A DNA stretch of 64,000 nucleotides from Thermanaerosceptrum fracticalcis (GCF_000746025.2 NZ_CP045798.1:186001-250000); one strand, 5' to 3'; positions 40,256 to 49,664 are shown, numbered from the stretch's first letter. The notes: a model not told the origin generated them from the letters alone. Translations and numbers: made by a program.

Positions 40256-40826
40256 TTAATTCATCATTAAGAATGATGGCTTCAGACAGAGTTTTCATGG
40301 ATATGCCTTTATCCATGCTTTGTTTTTGTAAACGACGGAAGGCCTCGGGTTCTGAAAGCTTCAAATCACGCATGAGGATGTGTTTGGCTCTCTCCACCAG
40401 TTTACGGGTTTCCAGGGTATCTTTAAGTTTGTTAATTTCCAGTTCCATCTGCTCCATTTTCCGGAAGTTAGCCAGGGCTGTACGGATACTGGATTCTAAG
40501 GCCCATCTATTAAGAGGTTTTACTACGTAGGACATGATGTAGTGTTCTTCGATGGCATTCATTACTTCCTGGTGATGAGGGGAGGTTACAAGAATAACGG
40601 GGGCTAACTTTTCCCTGGCAATGATGAGAGCGGCCTCCAGTTCACTGTACTGGTATAATTCTACATCTACCACTACAATATTGGGACGGGCAGACCGGGT
40701 AAGGCGCAGGGCCTGGGGTCCATCGGAGGCCTCGCCCACCACGGTTAAACCCATTTGCTGCAAGAGAGAGGTGATTTTATTACGTTTTCTTGTATCTGAA
40801 CTGCATACCACAACGGAGACGACCAT
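40242..40826 (-). CDS. ANTAR-domain response regulator, transcription antiterminator
   Basis: 194 residues: receiver domain (1-~120) with phospho-acceptor Asp54 (IVVVDVEL) and a C-terminal ANTAR RNA-binding domain (~130-190: LEINKLKDTLETRKLVERAK, ILMRDLKLSEPEAFRRLQKQ). ANTAR regulators bind paired hexaloop hairpins and prevent termination. Two such leaders are found in this window, on the adjacent glnA and on amt, so these are the likely targets. No histidine kinase is encoded nearby; the activating partner is elsewhere, or the receiver works without phosphorylation. ATG follows GGGGAG. Clostridial glnA genes are known to have such neighbours. Confidence 0.9.
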   Translation of the reverse strand: MVVSVVVCSSDTRKRNKITSLLQQMGLTVVGEASDGPQALRLTRSARPNIVVVDVELYQYSELEAALIIAREKLAPVILVTSPHHQEVMNAIEEHYIMSYVVKPLNRWALESSIRTALANFRKMEQMELEINKLKDTLETRKLVERAKHILMRDLKLSEPEAFRRLQKQSMDKGISMKTLSEAIILNDELKGPQ

Positions 40827-40922
40827 CTCACACTCCCCTTTTCTCTTTCAATTACCCTTAAATATAAGGGAATTGATTAGGGGGTGTCAAGGTGCTTTGC
40901 GTAAAGCTAGCCGTGTATATTT

Positions 40923-41651
40923 TCAAAGGTCTGGCAGTTGGTGGTCTGGCATTCTTTGACAAACAGCGGACAGGGGGCAATTTTGGCAAGATAGAGTGCC
41001 CTGGCAGGGTTTCTTTTTAGCGGGCAGTTCATAATTACGCTCTACGGGGAAACGGCTCCAGCCGATAGCGGCCGTTATGGATTTCACCGGCTGCAGGAGG
41101 CAATGGGGAGTAACGCCGAGGTTGATTTTCCAGGCGTCGATGCTTTCCAGGAAAGCCTTCTGCCAGGAAAGAGGCCAGTCTCCATACCCAGGGCTGAAGC
41201 GAGCCGTGGGGAAATAACCTTGCCGCCTGATTTCCCGGGAGATATGCTGGTCTAACTGTTCGGCCATTTCCTCAACAGCGGCGGAAGCCACGCCATCCAG
41301 GATCAGGGCGTGGGTAGGTTCCCGCTGGCCCAGTTCCTCCAGTAAGTGATCTATGGTGCTGCCCAGGGTGACGGCCAACAGGGATACTTTCACGGACGTG
41401 TCAAAATGGGGGACCGTTTTCATCCCTTCGATGACCAAAGGGCTGGTCTCCAGGGTGATGCGTTCTGGCGAGATATCTTTTACCGCATAAGTCTGCCAGA
41501 GGCCCTGGGGTTTAGCCAGTTCTTTTATTGACTGCAGGTAATGTTGGATAAGGTTCATCAGTTCCGGAGCTAGCCGGGCGCCGGATGTAATGCCCAGGAA
41601 GGGGAAAATCTCCTCGGGTGAAAGGTTTAGGGGGAGTTGTACCAGTTTCAT
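40923..41651 (-). CDS. Vitamin B12-dependent methionine synthase activation-domain protein
   Basis: ~242 residues. The centre and C-terminus match the MetH reactivation domain, notably RFSPGYGDWPLSWQ (AdoMet binding) and VTPHCLLQPVKSITAAIGWS. The C-terminal cysteines CQGTLSCQNCPLSAVC could bind an iron-sulfur cluster, a feature of stand-alone clostridial versions. It probably re-methylates oxidised cob(II)alamin on the MetH protein encoded immediately upstream, using AdoMet and an electron donor. ATG at 41651, 9 bases after GAGG, is one base past the MetH stop; a TTG at 41660 would overlap MetH by 8 bases. Confidence 0.82.
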   Translation of the reverse strand: MKLVQLPLNLSPEEIFPFLGITSGARLAPELMNLIQHYLQSIKELAKPQGLWQTYAVKDISPERITLETSPLVIEGMKTVPHFDTSVKVSLLAVTLGSTIDHLLEELGQREPTHALILDGVASAAVEEMAEQLDQHISREIRRQGYFPTARFSPGYGDWPLSWQKAFLESIDAWKINLGVTPHCLLQPVKSITAAIGWSRFPVERNYELPAKKKPCQGTLSCQNCPLSAVCQRMPDHQLPDL

Positions 41652-41652
41652 C

Positions 41653-44067
41653 TTAGCCAACCTCGGTTTCCTTGAGAAGGGCCTGCACTATTTTCACAGC
41701 TTCCACGGCATCCTTGCCGTAGCCGTCGGCTCCGATTTGCCGTGCGTAATCCTCAGTAACAACAGCGCCCCCTACGATAATTTTTACTGGGAGATTTTCT
41801 TTTCTGGATTCTTTAATCACCCGTTCCATTTCCACCATGGTGGTGGTCATGAGGGCGCTCAAGCCTAAAATCTGGGCACCTTCCTTTTTTACGGCCGCAA
41901 TAAATTCTTCTGCGGGAATATTTTTGCCTAAGTCGATTACCCTGTACCCGTAGTTTTCCAGGAGGGCACGGACGATGTTTTTACCAATATCGTGGACATC
42001 TCCTTTCACCGTACCGAGGACGATGGTTCCCTTGTGCTCCAGGGCCTGTCTAGGAAGATGTTTCTTTAGCAGGTCAAAGGCTTTCTTGGCGGCATCACCT
42101 GAAAGCATAAGCTGGGGCAGGAAGACTTCGCCCTTGGCAAAGAGTTCACCGATTCTTTCGAGGGGTGGGATGATCCCCTCGTTGATGATGGTAAGGGGGG
42201 CAGCTTTCATTAGCAATTTTTCCAGGAGATTGACAATTTGGTCCTGCTGGCCGTGGATGATGAGTTCATGGAGGGTTTCCAGGGACGGTTCTTTGTTTGT
42301 TGATCCCGGATCTTTCCTTTCCTCCACGATAGGAGCAGTTTTCCCACTCCTGACCAGGTAGTTCTGGGCACCGGGGTCCCGTCCTGTAAGCAAAGCGGCA
42401 GAGGCTACAGTTTCTCCGACCCTGGTATCCAGGGGATTGACGATGGCGCCGTCCAGGCCGGCACCCAGGGCCAGGGCCAGGAAAGTACTGTTCAGCCACG
42501 AGCGCTGGGGAAGGCCGTGGGAAACATTGCTTACCCCCAGAACAGTGGAAACTCCCAGACGTTCTTTTACTAACTGGATGGCCCGGACAGTTTCCATGGC
42601 AATACCGGGTGAGGTAGCGGCCGTGAGGACCAGGCAGTCTATGACCACATCCTCTTTGGCTATATCATACTCCTGGGCTCGCCGGACAATCTTTTCGGCA
42701 ATAGCCAGCCGCTCTTCCGCTTTTTCCGGGATACCTCTCTCGTCAAGGGTGAGGCCGATGACAGCGGCACCGTATTTCCTGGCCAGGGGCAGGATACTGT
42801 TAAGGCTTCCTTCTTCACCATTGACCGAGTTGATTAAGGCTTTACCCTGGTATTCCTGCAGGCCCTTCTCCAGGGCTTCGGGACGGGTGCAGTCCAGGAC
42901 CAGGGGCACATCCAGGGCCAGCTGGAGATGCTGAACCCCCTGAGCCAGAAGATGACCTTCATCTAAACCGGGTACCCCCACATTTAAATCCAGGGCCAGG
43001 GCCCCGGCCTTTACCTGGTTTCTGGCTTCCTCGTTCAGTAAGGGCCAGTTTTCTTGCCGGAAAGCCTCGGCTATTGTTTTGCGGGCTGTGGGATTGATGC
43101 GTTCACCAATCATTAAGGGGAGTTCACTTGTACCCAGGGAGACTACCTGGGTACGGCTGGCCAAGCGGGTGGGGAAAGTCCGGGGTGAAGGCCATACGGG
43201 CTCCCGGGAGACAAAGGCCTGGGACATGGCTTTAATATGTTCCGGCGTACTGCCGCAGCAGGCGCCGATCAGGTTGACACCCAGTTGACGGAAAGGTTCT
43301 ACGTAGCGAGCCATTATTTCCGGGGAAAGTTTGTAGACCGTTTTGCCGGCGATAAACTCAGGCATACCGGCATTAGGTTCTACCAGGAGTGGTAAATTGG
43401 TAGCTTTCCGGTAGGCAGCCATTACCTCCAGTAATTCCTCAGGGCCCGTGGAACAATTGGCGCCCACAAGGTCAGCCCCCATGGCTTCTAAGACTACGGC
43501 GGCGACCTCAGGGGTGGTCCCTGTAAGGGTACGGCCTTTTGTATAAGTTAAAGAACAGGCTACAGGCAAAGAAGTGTATTGTTTGGCGGCATAAAGGGCA
43601 GCCCGGGCCTCCCCCAAGTCCGAAAAGGTTTCTAAGAAGATAAAGTCGGCACCCCCCTCGGCCAGGGCCTGTACCTGTTCAGCGAAGACTTCCACAAGTT
43701 CAGTCCAGCTTATATCACCCAGGGGAGCAGGAAAGTGACCGCTTGGTCCCACAATTCCGGCGACAAAAGCCTTTGTTCCTGCCACCTCTTTGGCCAGTTT
43801 AGCTGCTTTTATATTAATTTCCCTAACCAGAGAAGAGGCGTGATATTCCTTGAGTTTGATGGCATTAGCTCCGAACGTATTGGTTTGGATTACTTCCGAA
43901 CCCGCTTCCAAATAGGCCTGATGAATCTTTTTAATAGTCTCGGGATGTTCCGGCATCCATAGCTCCGGACTCTGCCCAGGCGGGAGTCCTAAGGCCGCCA
44001 GCATCGTTCCCATGGCGCCATCCCCAAGAAGTACTTTTGTCTTTAACGTACGAATAAAATTTGACAC
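41653..44067 (-). CDS. metH: Cobalamin-dependent methionine synthase, short form
   Basis: ~804 residues. Modules in order: homocysteine S-methyltransferase (LLGDGAMGTML; zinc ligands in GANCSTGPEE and GACCGSTPEHI), pterin-binding methyl-tetrahydrofolate domain (MIGERINPTARKTIAE; LALDLNVGVPG), cobalamin cap and B12-binding domain with the DVHDIGKNIV signature carrying the lower-axial His. The C-terminal activation domain of E. coli MetH is missing, and is supplied by the next gene. Start GTG at 44067 follows GGAGG by 8 bases; the earlier GTG at 44076 abuts that site. It transfers a methyl group from methyl-folate to homocysteine. Confidence 0.93.
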   Translation of the reverse strand: MSNFIRTLKTKVLLGDGAMGTMLAALGLPPGQSPELWMPEHPETIKKIHQAYLEAGSEVIQTNTFGANAIKLKEYHASSLVREINIKAAKLAKEVAGTKAFVAGIVGPSGHFPAPLGDISWTELVEVFAEQVQALAEGGADFIFLETFSDLGEARAALYAAKQYTSLPVACSLTYTKGRTLTGTTPEVAAVVLEAMGADLVGANCSTGPEELLEVMAAYRKATNLPLLVEPNAGMPEFIAGKTVYKLSPEIMARYVEPFRQLGVNLIGACCGSTPEHIKAMSQAFVSREPVWPSPRTFPTRLASRTQVVSLGTSELPLMIGERINPTARKTIAEAFRQENWPLLNEEARNQVKAGALALDLNVGVPGLDEGHLLAQGVQHLQLALDVPLVLDCTRPEALEKGLQEYQGKALINSVNGEEGSLNSILPLARKYGAAVIGLTLDERGIPEKAEERLAIAEKIVRRAQEYDIAKEDVVIDCLVLTAATSPGIAMETVRAIQLVKERLGVSTVLGVSNVSHGLPQRSWLNSTFLALALGAGLDGAIVNPLDTRVGETVASAALLTGRDPGAQNYLVRSGKTAPIVEERKDPGSTNKEPSLETLHELIIHGQQDQIVNLLEKLLMKAAPLTIINEGIIPPLERIGELFAKGEVFLPQLMLSGDAAKKAFDLLKKHLPRQALEHKGTIVLGTVKGDVHDIGKNIVRALLENYGYRVIDLGKNIPAEEFIAAVKKEGAQILGLSALMTTTMVEMERVIKESRKENLPVKIIVGGAVVTEDYARQIGADGYGKDAVEAVKIVQALLKETEVG

Positions 44068-44216
44068 AGCTAACACCTCCAGTTTAGCTCATTCTAGCTA
44101 GTAATCGAGAGGAAGTCAATAATATCCGGAAGGCTATAATATCCGGAAGGCTAGTCATATTATTTAAGGGGGGACAATATACTTTAGGTAAAAGACCGTG
44201 TTTGAGGGGGATGACC

Positions 44217-44942
44217 ATGAGTAAATTGTGGGAACCAGCGGGGAAATTTAACTACCGGTCCTGCTACAACAAGCGTAAATCACCTTGGGAAGGTCTCAAG
44301 AAGAGTGGCCGTTTCACAAAAATACTATGGCAGATTTTGGCTTCCCTTGTGATTTTTTTCTTAGTCTGGGGGGTATTCCAGTTTGAGGGACCTTTTGTAT
44401 CTTCTGTGCAAAGTACGGTGAGGGGCTGGTTTACCGAGGATTACGATATCCAGCCGGTACTGAAGTTCTTTTCCAAGGTGGGATTATGGGGTGACAGTTT
44501 TGAGCGGGCTGCCTTTGAGACAATAAAAAAAGAGGAGGATTTAGGACCCCTGACGGTTCCCGTATCCGGGCAGATCACCAAACCATTTGGCTGGATTGTG
44601 GGAGCCGATAATGCTCAAATATTTCATGATGGGATTATTATCGCCGCACCTGAGGGCACTCCTGTCAAAGCTGCCTTAAGCGGCGTGGTTACTCTTATTG
44701 GCAATGAAGAGGCTTTAGGACGGGTGGTGGAAGTCACCGATGCAAAAGGAGTCGTCTGTAAATATGCACACTGTAAGGAGATTCTGGTGAATCTAAACGA
44801 CCAAGTATCTCAGGGTCAGGTGATTGCCAGGGTAGGCAAAACGGGTAAAGCTGCCAATCCCCAGTTATATTTTAAAGTAACCAATAAAGATGAGCCCCTG
44901 GATCCGGCCAAACTCTTCATGCCTGTGAGCAGCAAGACTTAG
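44217..44942 (+). CDS. SpoIVFA-like membrane protein with degenerate M23 domain
   Basis: ~241 residues. A basic N-terminus, one membrane helix (ILASLVIFFLVWGVF at ~45) and a C-terminal LytM/M23 domain. The zinc ligands are lost: the H-x3-D site reads FHDGIIIAAPEG, and the last His of the fold is Tyr in PQLYFKV. Inactive M23 domains of this kind define SpoIVFA, which holds the sigma-K-processing protease SpoIVFB in the forespore membrane. Position before TIGR03960-TIGR03936-rng-rplU matches the clostridial spoIVF locus, but no M50 protease (SpoIVFB) is present; repeat DNA occupies that place. Start ATG 44217 behind GAGGGGG; upstream TTG and ATG are less likely. Confidence 0.75.
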   Translation: MSKLWEPAGKFNYRSCYNKRKSPWEGLKKSGRFTKILWQILASLVIFFLVWGVFQFEGPFVSSVQSTVRGWFTEDYDIQPVLKFFSKVGLWGDSFERAAFETIKKEEDLGPLTVPVSGQITKPFGWIVGADNAQIFHDGIIIAAPEGTPVKAALSGVVTLIGNEEALGRVVEVTDAKGVVCKYAHCKEILVNLNDQVSQGQVIARVGKTGKAANPQLYFKVTNKDEPLDPAKLFMPVSSKT

Positions 44943-45260
44943 TTGTTAGTTGGTAGTATCTAGTTCGCAGTTGGCAGTGGAACAACGCTTCCCGCTTCCC
45001 GACTCCCGAAGTGAAATGAATTTACGGGTAACTGGTAGCGGGTGACGGGTAGCGATATAAAATCCAATTCTGGACACTGGTTACCGGCCACTGGTCACGG
45101 GTCATAATAGTTGTTAGTGGGCAGAGGATATGATAGATAATCATTTCATGAGACCACGTCGCTGGTCTCATTTTTACTTTCCTTACTGCGCTTTAGCCTT
45201 CTTATGTCATGTCAATCCATTAACAACCAACAACTACCAACTACCAACTAACAACTGAGT
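44943..45260. repeat. Composite intergenic repeat, locus 3, with internal terminator
   Basis: A left arm (TTAGTTGTTAGTTGGTAGT, 44940-44962) is the inverse of a right arm at ~45228-45258. Between them lie CCCGCTTCCCGA, GGGTAACTGGTAGCGGGTGACGGG and CACTGGTTACCGGCCACTGG words, and a perfect 9-bp terminator at 45148-45176 (ATGAGACCA / TGGTCTCAT, then TTTTTA). Similar middle words occur at 54130. 45261-45371 holds a TATAAT at 45334-45339 as a likely -10 box for the next gene. Confidence 0.75.
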
Positions 45261-45371
45261 CATTGCCATCTGCAGGAAAGAATTGTATATTAGACATAGT
45301 AGATTTTTTCTAGGCCTATTTATCCATAATAGATATAATAAGGAATCATGGTTTTGAGGAGGCAATTGATT

Positions 45372-47270
45372 TTGAATCAGTTGAGGCAAGTTCTGGAAGG
45401 AGAAATTTTACCAAAAGTAATTAAACCATTACGCTATGTGGGCAATGAACATAATGTAGTGAAGAAAAACTGGGATACGGTTAAGCTGCGTACCCTTTTT
45501 GCTTTTCCCGACCTCTATGAGGTGGGGATGTCCCATCTGGGGCTGCGCATTCTTTATCATCTGGTGAATGAACAGCCGGATTATTTGATGGAACGAACTT
45601 TTGCCCCCTGGACCGACATGGAAAAGGAGCTGCGGGAAAGAAACATTCCCCTCTTTGGCTTGGAATCTTACCGGCCCCTCAGGGATTATGACTGTATCGG
45701 TTTTACTTTGCAGTATGAAATGAGTTATACCAATATCCTGAACATGTTGGATTTAGGTGGTATACCCCTAAAGGCAGAGGAGCGGGATGATTCATATCCT
45801 CTGATTATGGCCGGGGGACCGTGTGCCTATAATCCTGAACCTCTGGCAGATTTTTTCGATTTTTTTGTTATCGGCGAAGGAGAAGAAGTTATTCTGGAAA
45901 TCTTTGAACTGATAACAAGGCACCGGGAGGTTCGCCAGGGTCGCCAGGAGAAAAAAGTACTCCTTAAGGAATTGGCCCAAATCCAGGGTGTGTATGTTCC
46001 CGTTTTTTATGAACCACGTTACGGTGATGACGGGAAATTACAGGAAATCAGGGTAAAAGAACCCGGTGTGGCGCCCAGGATCGTGAAGAGAGTGGTTAAA
46101 GACCTGGATGAGGCCTATTTTCCAGAAAAACCTCTGGTGCCTTACATGGAAGTAGTACACGACCGCATTATGCTGGAAGTGCTGCGGGGCTGCAGCAGAG
46201 GCTGTCGTTTTTGCCAGGCGGGCATGATCTACCGGCCCGTACGGGAGAGGAGCAAAGAAGTATTAAGCAGGCAGGCGGAAAAACTGGTGGAAACCACGGG
46301 GTATAATGAAATCTCTCTTACCTCCCTTAGTACCAGTGACTATACGTGTGTGGAGCCTTTGCTGCAGGAACTGTTGGATAAGTATCAGAAAGAAAGTATT
46401 GGGGTGTCACTGCCCTCACTCCGGGTGGATTCTTTTTCCATGAACCTGGCTCAGGAAGTACAGCGGGTCAGAAAGACAGGACTTACTTTTGCCCCCGAGG
46501 CGGGAACCCAGCGTCTGCGCGATGTCATTAACAAAGGGGTTACGGAAGAAAACCTCCTGAAAGTAGCTGCTACCGCTTTTGAGGCGGGATGGTCCCAGAT
46601 TAAACTGTATTTTATGATCGGTCTCCCTACCGAAACTTTTGAGGATATCGAGGGTATTGCCATTCTCGCCAAAAAAGTTTTGGATATTGGCCTCAGTATT
46701 ACCAAGAGCCAGGGGCGCCATAAGTCTCCCAAGGTCACCATCAGTGTCTCTTCCTTTGTCCCCAAAGCCCATACACCTTTCCAGTGGGAAGCCCAGGATA
46801 AACTGGAACTTTTAAAAGAGAAACAGCAGTTTTTAAAAAGCAAAATAAGCGATAAGCGAATAACCTACAATTATCATGATGCTTCCTTAAGCCTCCTGGA
46901 AGCAGTTTTTGCCAAAGGTGACCGGCGTATGGGGAGAGTCTTGGAAGAAGCCTGGCGCCAGGGCTGTAAATTTGACAGCTGGTCGGAACACTTCCGGTTT
47001 GCTGCCTGGATGCAAGTCTTTGAAAAGCTTGGCATTAAGGTGGAAGATATCGCCAATGTGCCATTTTCTTATGATGATGTGCTGCCCTGGGACCACATTG
47101 ACATGGGAGTGACCAAAAAATATCTCTGGTTGGAAAGAGAAAAGGCTTATCAGACTGCTACAACCGGGGACTGCCGTTTCCAGCATTGTACTGTGTGTGG
47201 TATCTGCCAGGATTTAGACGTAGCCATGATTTTGCGGAAAGGTGGGAAAGTCGATGTTACTGCGCGTTAA
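45372..47270 (+). CDS. TIGR03960 family B12-binding-type radical SAM protein
   Basis: ~632 residues. N-terminal B12-binding-like region (LFAFPDLYEVGMSHLGLRIL, GGIPLKAEERDDSYPLIMAG), then a radical SAM domain with C-x3-C-x2-C (RGCSRGCRFCQAG at ~272) and FAPEAGTQRLRDVINKG. A C-terminal GDCRFQHCTVCGICQD could bind another metal. The family is always found beside TIGR03936 and ribosomal genes in Firmicutes; it is thought to modify a translation component, but the reaction is unknown. TTG at 45372 (GAGGAGG 10 bases upstream) is favoured because a TATAAT box at 45334 puts transcription start near 45346; ATG 45348 is the alternative. Confidence 0.85.
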   Translation: MNQLRQVLEGEILPKVIKPLRYVGNEHNVVKKNWDTVKLRTLFAFPDLYEVGMSHLGLRILYHLVNEQPDYLMERTFAPWTDMEKELRERNIPLFGLESYRPLRDYDCIGFTLQYEMSYTNILNMLDLGGIPLKAEERDDSYPLIMAGGPCAYNPEPLADFFDFFVIGEGEEVILEIFELITRHREVRQGRQEKKVLLKELAQIQGVYVPVFYEPRYGDDGKLQEIRVKEPGVAPRIVKRVVKDLDEAYFPEKPLVPYMEVVHDRIMLEVLRGCSRGCRFCQAGMIYRPVRERSKEVLSRQAEKLVETTGYNEISLTSLSTSDYTCVEPLLQELLDKYQKESIGVSLPSLRVDSFSMNLAQEVQRVRKTGLTFAPEAGTQRLRDVINKGVTEENLLKVAATAFEAGWSQIKLYFMIGLPTETFEDIEGIAILAKKVLDIGLSITKSQGRHKSPKVTISVSSFVPKAHTPFQWEAQDKLELLKEKQQFLKSKISDKRITYNYHDASLSLLEAVFAKGDRRMGRVLEEAWRQGCKFDSWSEHFRFAAWMQVFEKLGIKVEDIANVPFSYDDVLPWDHIDMGVTKKYLWLEREKAYQTATTGDCRFQHCTVCGICQDLDVAMILRKGGKVDVTAR

Positions 47271-47943
47271 GTACGCTAAAACACCGGAAGGGCGTTTCCT
47301 CTCCCACCTGGATATGGCCAGGACCATGGAAAGGGCCTTTCGCCGTGCCCGCTTACCGCTGGCTTTCTCCGAGGGTTTTAATCCCCATCCCAAGTTCTCC
47401 TTTGGTTCTGCCCTGGCCGTAGGGGTAACCAGTGAAGGAGAGTACCTGGATATTGAATTAAGAGAAGACCTGCCCGTGGAAGAAGTGCGTTCCAGGCTGG
47501 AGGCTGCCTTACCGCCGGGACTGAAGCTCCTGGAAATGAAGAAATTAGAAAACCGGGGAGAAAGTCTGACCGCTCAGATTAACATGGCCCGTTATATACT
47601 TGCGATCCCTTTGCTCCAGACGGTGAGCCGGGAGCAGTTAGATGAAGCAATTGCCGCCATCTTGGCCCAGTCCGCTTTCACCATTACCCGGCAGGGGAAG
47701 AAGGGACCCCGGGAAGTGAATATCAGAGAAGGCATTTTCGATCTCAAGGGGAAAGTAGAAGATAATATTGTGCTGTTAGAAATGGATCTGCAAACCGGCA
47801 GTGAAGGAAATGTTAAACCCGATGAAGTACTGCAAATGCTAAGAGATAAGGGAAATATCCCCTTGGCACCGATTGTGAGGATTCACCGGCAGGGCTTGTT
47901 TATCCGTAAAGATGACAGGATCAAGACCCCTATGGAGGAATAG
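47254..47943 (+). CDS. TIGR03936 / DUF2344 family protein
   Basis: 229 residues. Characteristic opening LLRVKYAKTPEGRFLSHLDM and FSEGFNPHPKFSFGSALAVG. The family is either a separate gene after a TIGR03960 radical SAM protein, as here, or fused to it, so the two work together. ATG at 47254 overlaps the upstream gene by 17 bases. Its exact role is unknown; it may bind the RNA or protein substrate of the radical SAM enzyme. Confidence 0.85.
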   Translation: MLLRVKYAKTPEGRFLSHLDMARTMERAFRRARLPLAFSEGFNPHPKFSFGSALAVGVTSEGEYLDIELREDLPVEEVRSRLEAALPPGLKLLEMKKLENRGESLTAQINMARYILAIPLLQTVSREQLDEAIAAILAQSAFTITRQGKKGPREVNIREGIFDLKGKVEDNIVLLEMDLQTGSEGNVKPDEVLQMLRDKGNIPLAPIVRIHRQGLFIRKDDRIKTPMEE

Positions 47944-48150
47944 TACACGATTAGCGCTAGCCGACATCCGACATCCGATTTTAAGAGTACTTTTTCAGAG
48001 AGTTAATTTGTCAGTGACCAGTGTCCGAAGCCTGACGTCTTTCATGAGTGGGTTAACTTTTAACGGTTCAGCTGAAAATTACTGCCATTTATGGTCTGTC
48101 GGAATTCGGAAGTCGGAACACGGAAAGTCGTTTTTTGAGTAGGAGTGACC
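47944..48150. repeat. Composite intergenic repeat, locus 4
   Basis: Contains GCCGACATCCGACATCCGA near 47960 and its inverse-type word TCGGAATTCGGAAGTCGGA near 48100, about 140 bases apart, so the ends could fold together. No gene or clear terminator is visible. It separates two genes that are usually close in clostridia. Confidence 0.62.
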
Positions 48151-48154
48151 ATTG

Positions 48155-49633
48155 ATGTACAGAGAAATACTCGTACAAGTCGCAGAAGAGGAAACGAAAG
48201 TAGCTGTGCTGGAAGAGGGACAGCTGGTGGAAATCTATGTGGAACGGGCCCTCAACCAGCGTTTGGTGGGCAATATTTACAAGGGTGTGGTACATAATGT
48301 ACTGCCTGGCATGCAGGCTACCTTTGTCGATATCGGGCTGGAGAAGAATGCTTTCTTGTATGTGGAAGACGCTCTGGCTAATGTCCTATGGCAAGATGAG
48401 GAGCATGTTCCTGTAAGAGATGGGGTACGTCCCAATATTCGCGATATCGTCAAAGAAGGACAGGAGATTGTGGTCCAGATTGCCAAGGAACCGGTGGGTA
48501 CCAAAGGGGCCAGGGTTACCACCCAAATTACATTGCCAGGACGCTACCTGGTACTCATGCCTACCGTGGATTATACGGGTATTTCCAGGAGAATTGAGGA
48601 AGATGAGGAAAGAGAGAGGCTCAAGGCCATTGCCGAAGAGATTAAGCCTCCCAACATGGGGGTTATCGTCCGTACCGTTGCCGAGGGTTCCCTCCGAGAA
48701 GACCTGGAGCAGGATATCAAAAGCTTGCTGAAAATCTGGCAGCGTATCAAAAACAAGGCCCAAACCGTTTCGGCGCCGGCTCTCTTACATAAAGATTTAG
48801 AACTGGTCCAGCGCATTTTGCGCGATGTCTTTACTGATGATGTCCAGCGTTTAAGCGTGAATTCCCGTCCTGTCTTTGAAAAGATTATTGATTTCTTGGA
48901 AGCCACGGAAACCCATCTTAAAGGGAAGGTATTTTTAAGTGATACCAACAATCTTTTTGAAAAATATGCCATCGACCATGAGTTAGCCCAGGCCCTTAAG
49001 AGAAAAGTATGGCTCAAAAGCGGGGGCTATCTGGTGATTGACCAAACGGAAGCTCTCACGGCTATCGATGTGAATACGGGAAAATTCGTGGGCAGTACGG
49101 ATTTAGCCGATACTGTTCTGAAAACGAATTTGGAAGCTGCCCTGGAAATAGCCCGGCAGCTGCGTTTACGAAATATTGGCGGTATTATAATCATTGATTT
49201 CATCGATATGACGGATCCCCACCACAAAGAACGGGTACTTAAGGTCCTGGAGGAGGAATTGAAAAAAGACAAGGTTAAAGCCCACATTTTGGGCATTACT
49301 CCCCTGGGGCTGGTAGAAATGACCCGTAAAAAGGTGCGGCAATCCCTTTCCAGTACTTTGGAAAAATGCTGCCCCTATTGTGAAGGGAAGGGAACGGTAC
49401 TTTCCGAAGAGACCGTCCTCCTTTCCCTCAAGAATGAATTAAAAGAAGTGGCAGCCCGGACAACCTCCGATACTCTCCTGGTGGAAACTCATCCTCATGT
49501 GACGGCACTCCTGACCGGTGCAGGAGCCAGGGAACTGAGGAACCTGGAACAACGACTGGGCAAACGGATCATTGTTAAAAACAAAGAACAATTTCATTTA
49601 GGGCATTATGAGGTGAAAACACAGTATCCTTGA
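48155..49633 (+). CDS. rng: Ribonuclease G (RNase E/G family)
   Basis: 492 residues. S1 RNA-binding domain at ~35-125 (GNIYKGVVHNVLPGMQATFV, DIGLEKNAFLYVEDA), RNase H-like and DNase I-like catalytic parts with the Mg-binding aspartates (TAIDVNTGKFVG; IIIDFIDMTDPHHKERV), and the zinc-link CCPYCEGKG near 408. Endonuclease acting on 5'-monophosphorylated RNA, with roles in 16S rRNA maturation and mRNA decay. No long C-terminal scaffold as in E. coli RNase E, so RNase G-type. ATG at 48155 follows AGGAG by 9 bases; a TTG one codon earlier is less likely. Confidence 0.93.
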   Translation: MYREILVQVAEEETKVAVLEEGQLVEIYVERALNQRLVGNIYKGVVHNVLPGMQATFVDIGLEKNAFLYVEDALANVLWQDEEHVPVRDGVRPNIRDIVKEGQEIVVQIAKEPVGTKGARVTTQITLPGRYLVLMPTVDYTGISRRIEEDEERERLKAIAEEIKPPNMGVIVRTVAEGSLREDLEQDIKSLLKIWQRIKNKAQTVSAPALLHKDLELVQRILRDVFTDDVQRLSVNSRPVFEKIIDFLEATETHLKGKVFLSDTNNLFEKYAIDHELAQALKRKVWLKSGGYLVIDQTEALTAIDVNTGKFVGSTDLADTVLKTNLEAALEIARQLRLRNIGGIIIIDFIDMTDPHHKERVLKVLEEELKKDKVKAHILGITPLGLVEMTRKKVRQSLSSTLEKCCPYCEGKGTVLSEETVLLSLKNELKEVAARTTSDTLLVETHPHVTALLTGAGARELRNLEQRLGKRIIVKNKEQFHLGHYEVKTQYP

Positions 49634-49664
49634 CATCTCCAGCCATCTATGATACTCTTTCTTA

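Noticed and set aside
41975-42934. Several plus-strand frames up to 165 codons opposite metH
   Set aside because: Arise from GC-rich third positions of the metH coding strand; no start signals and no family resemblance.
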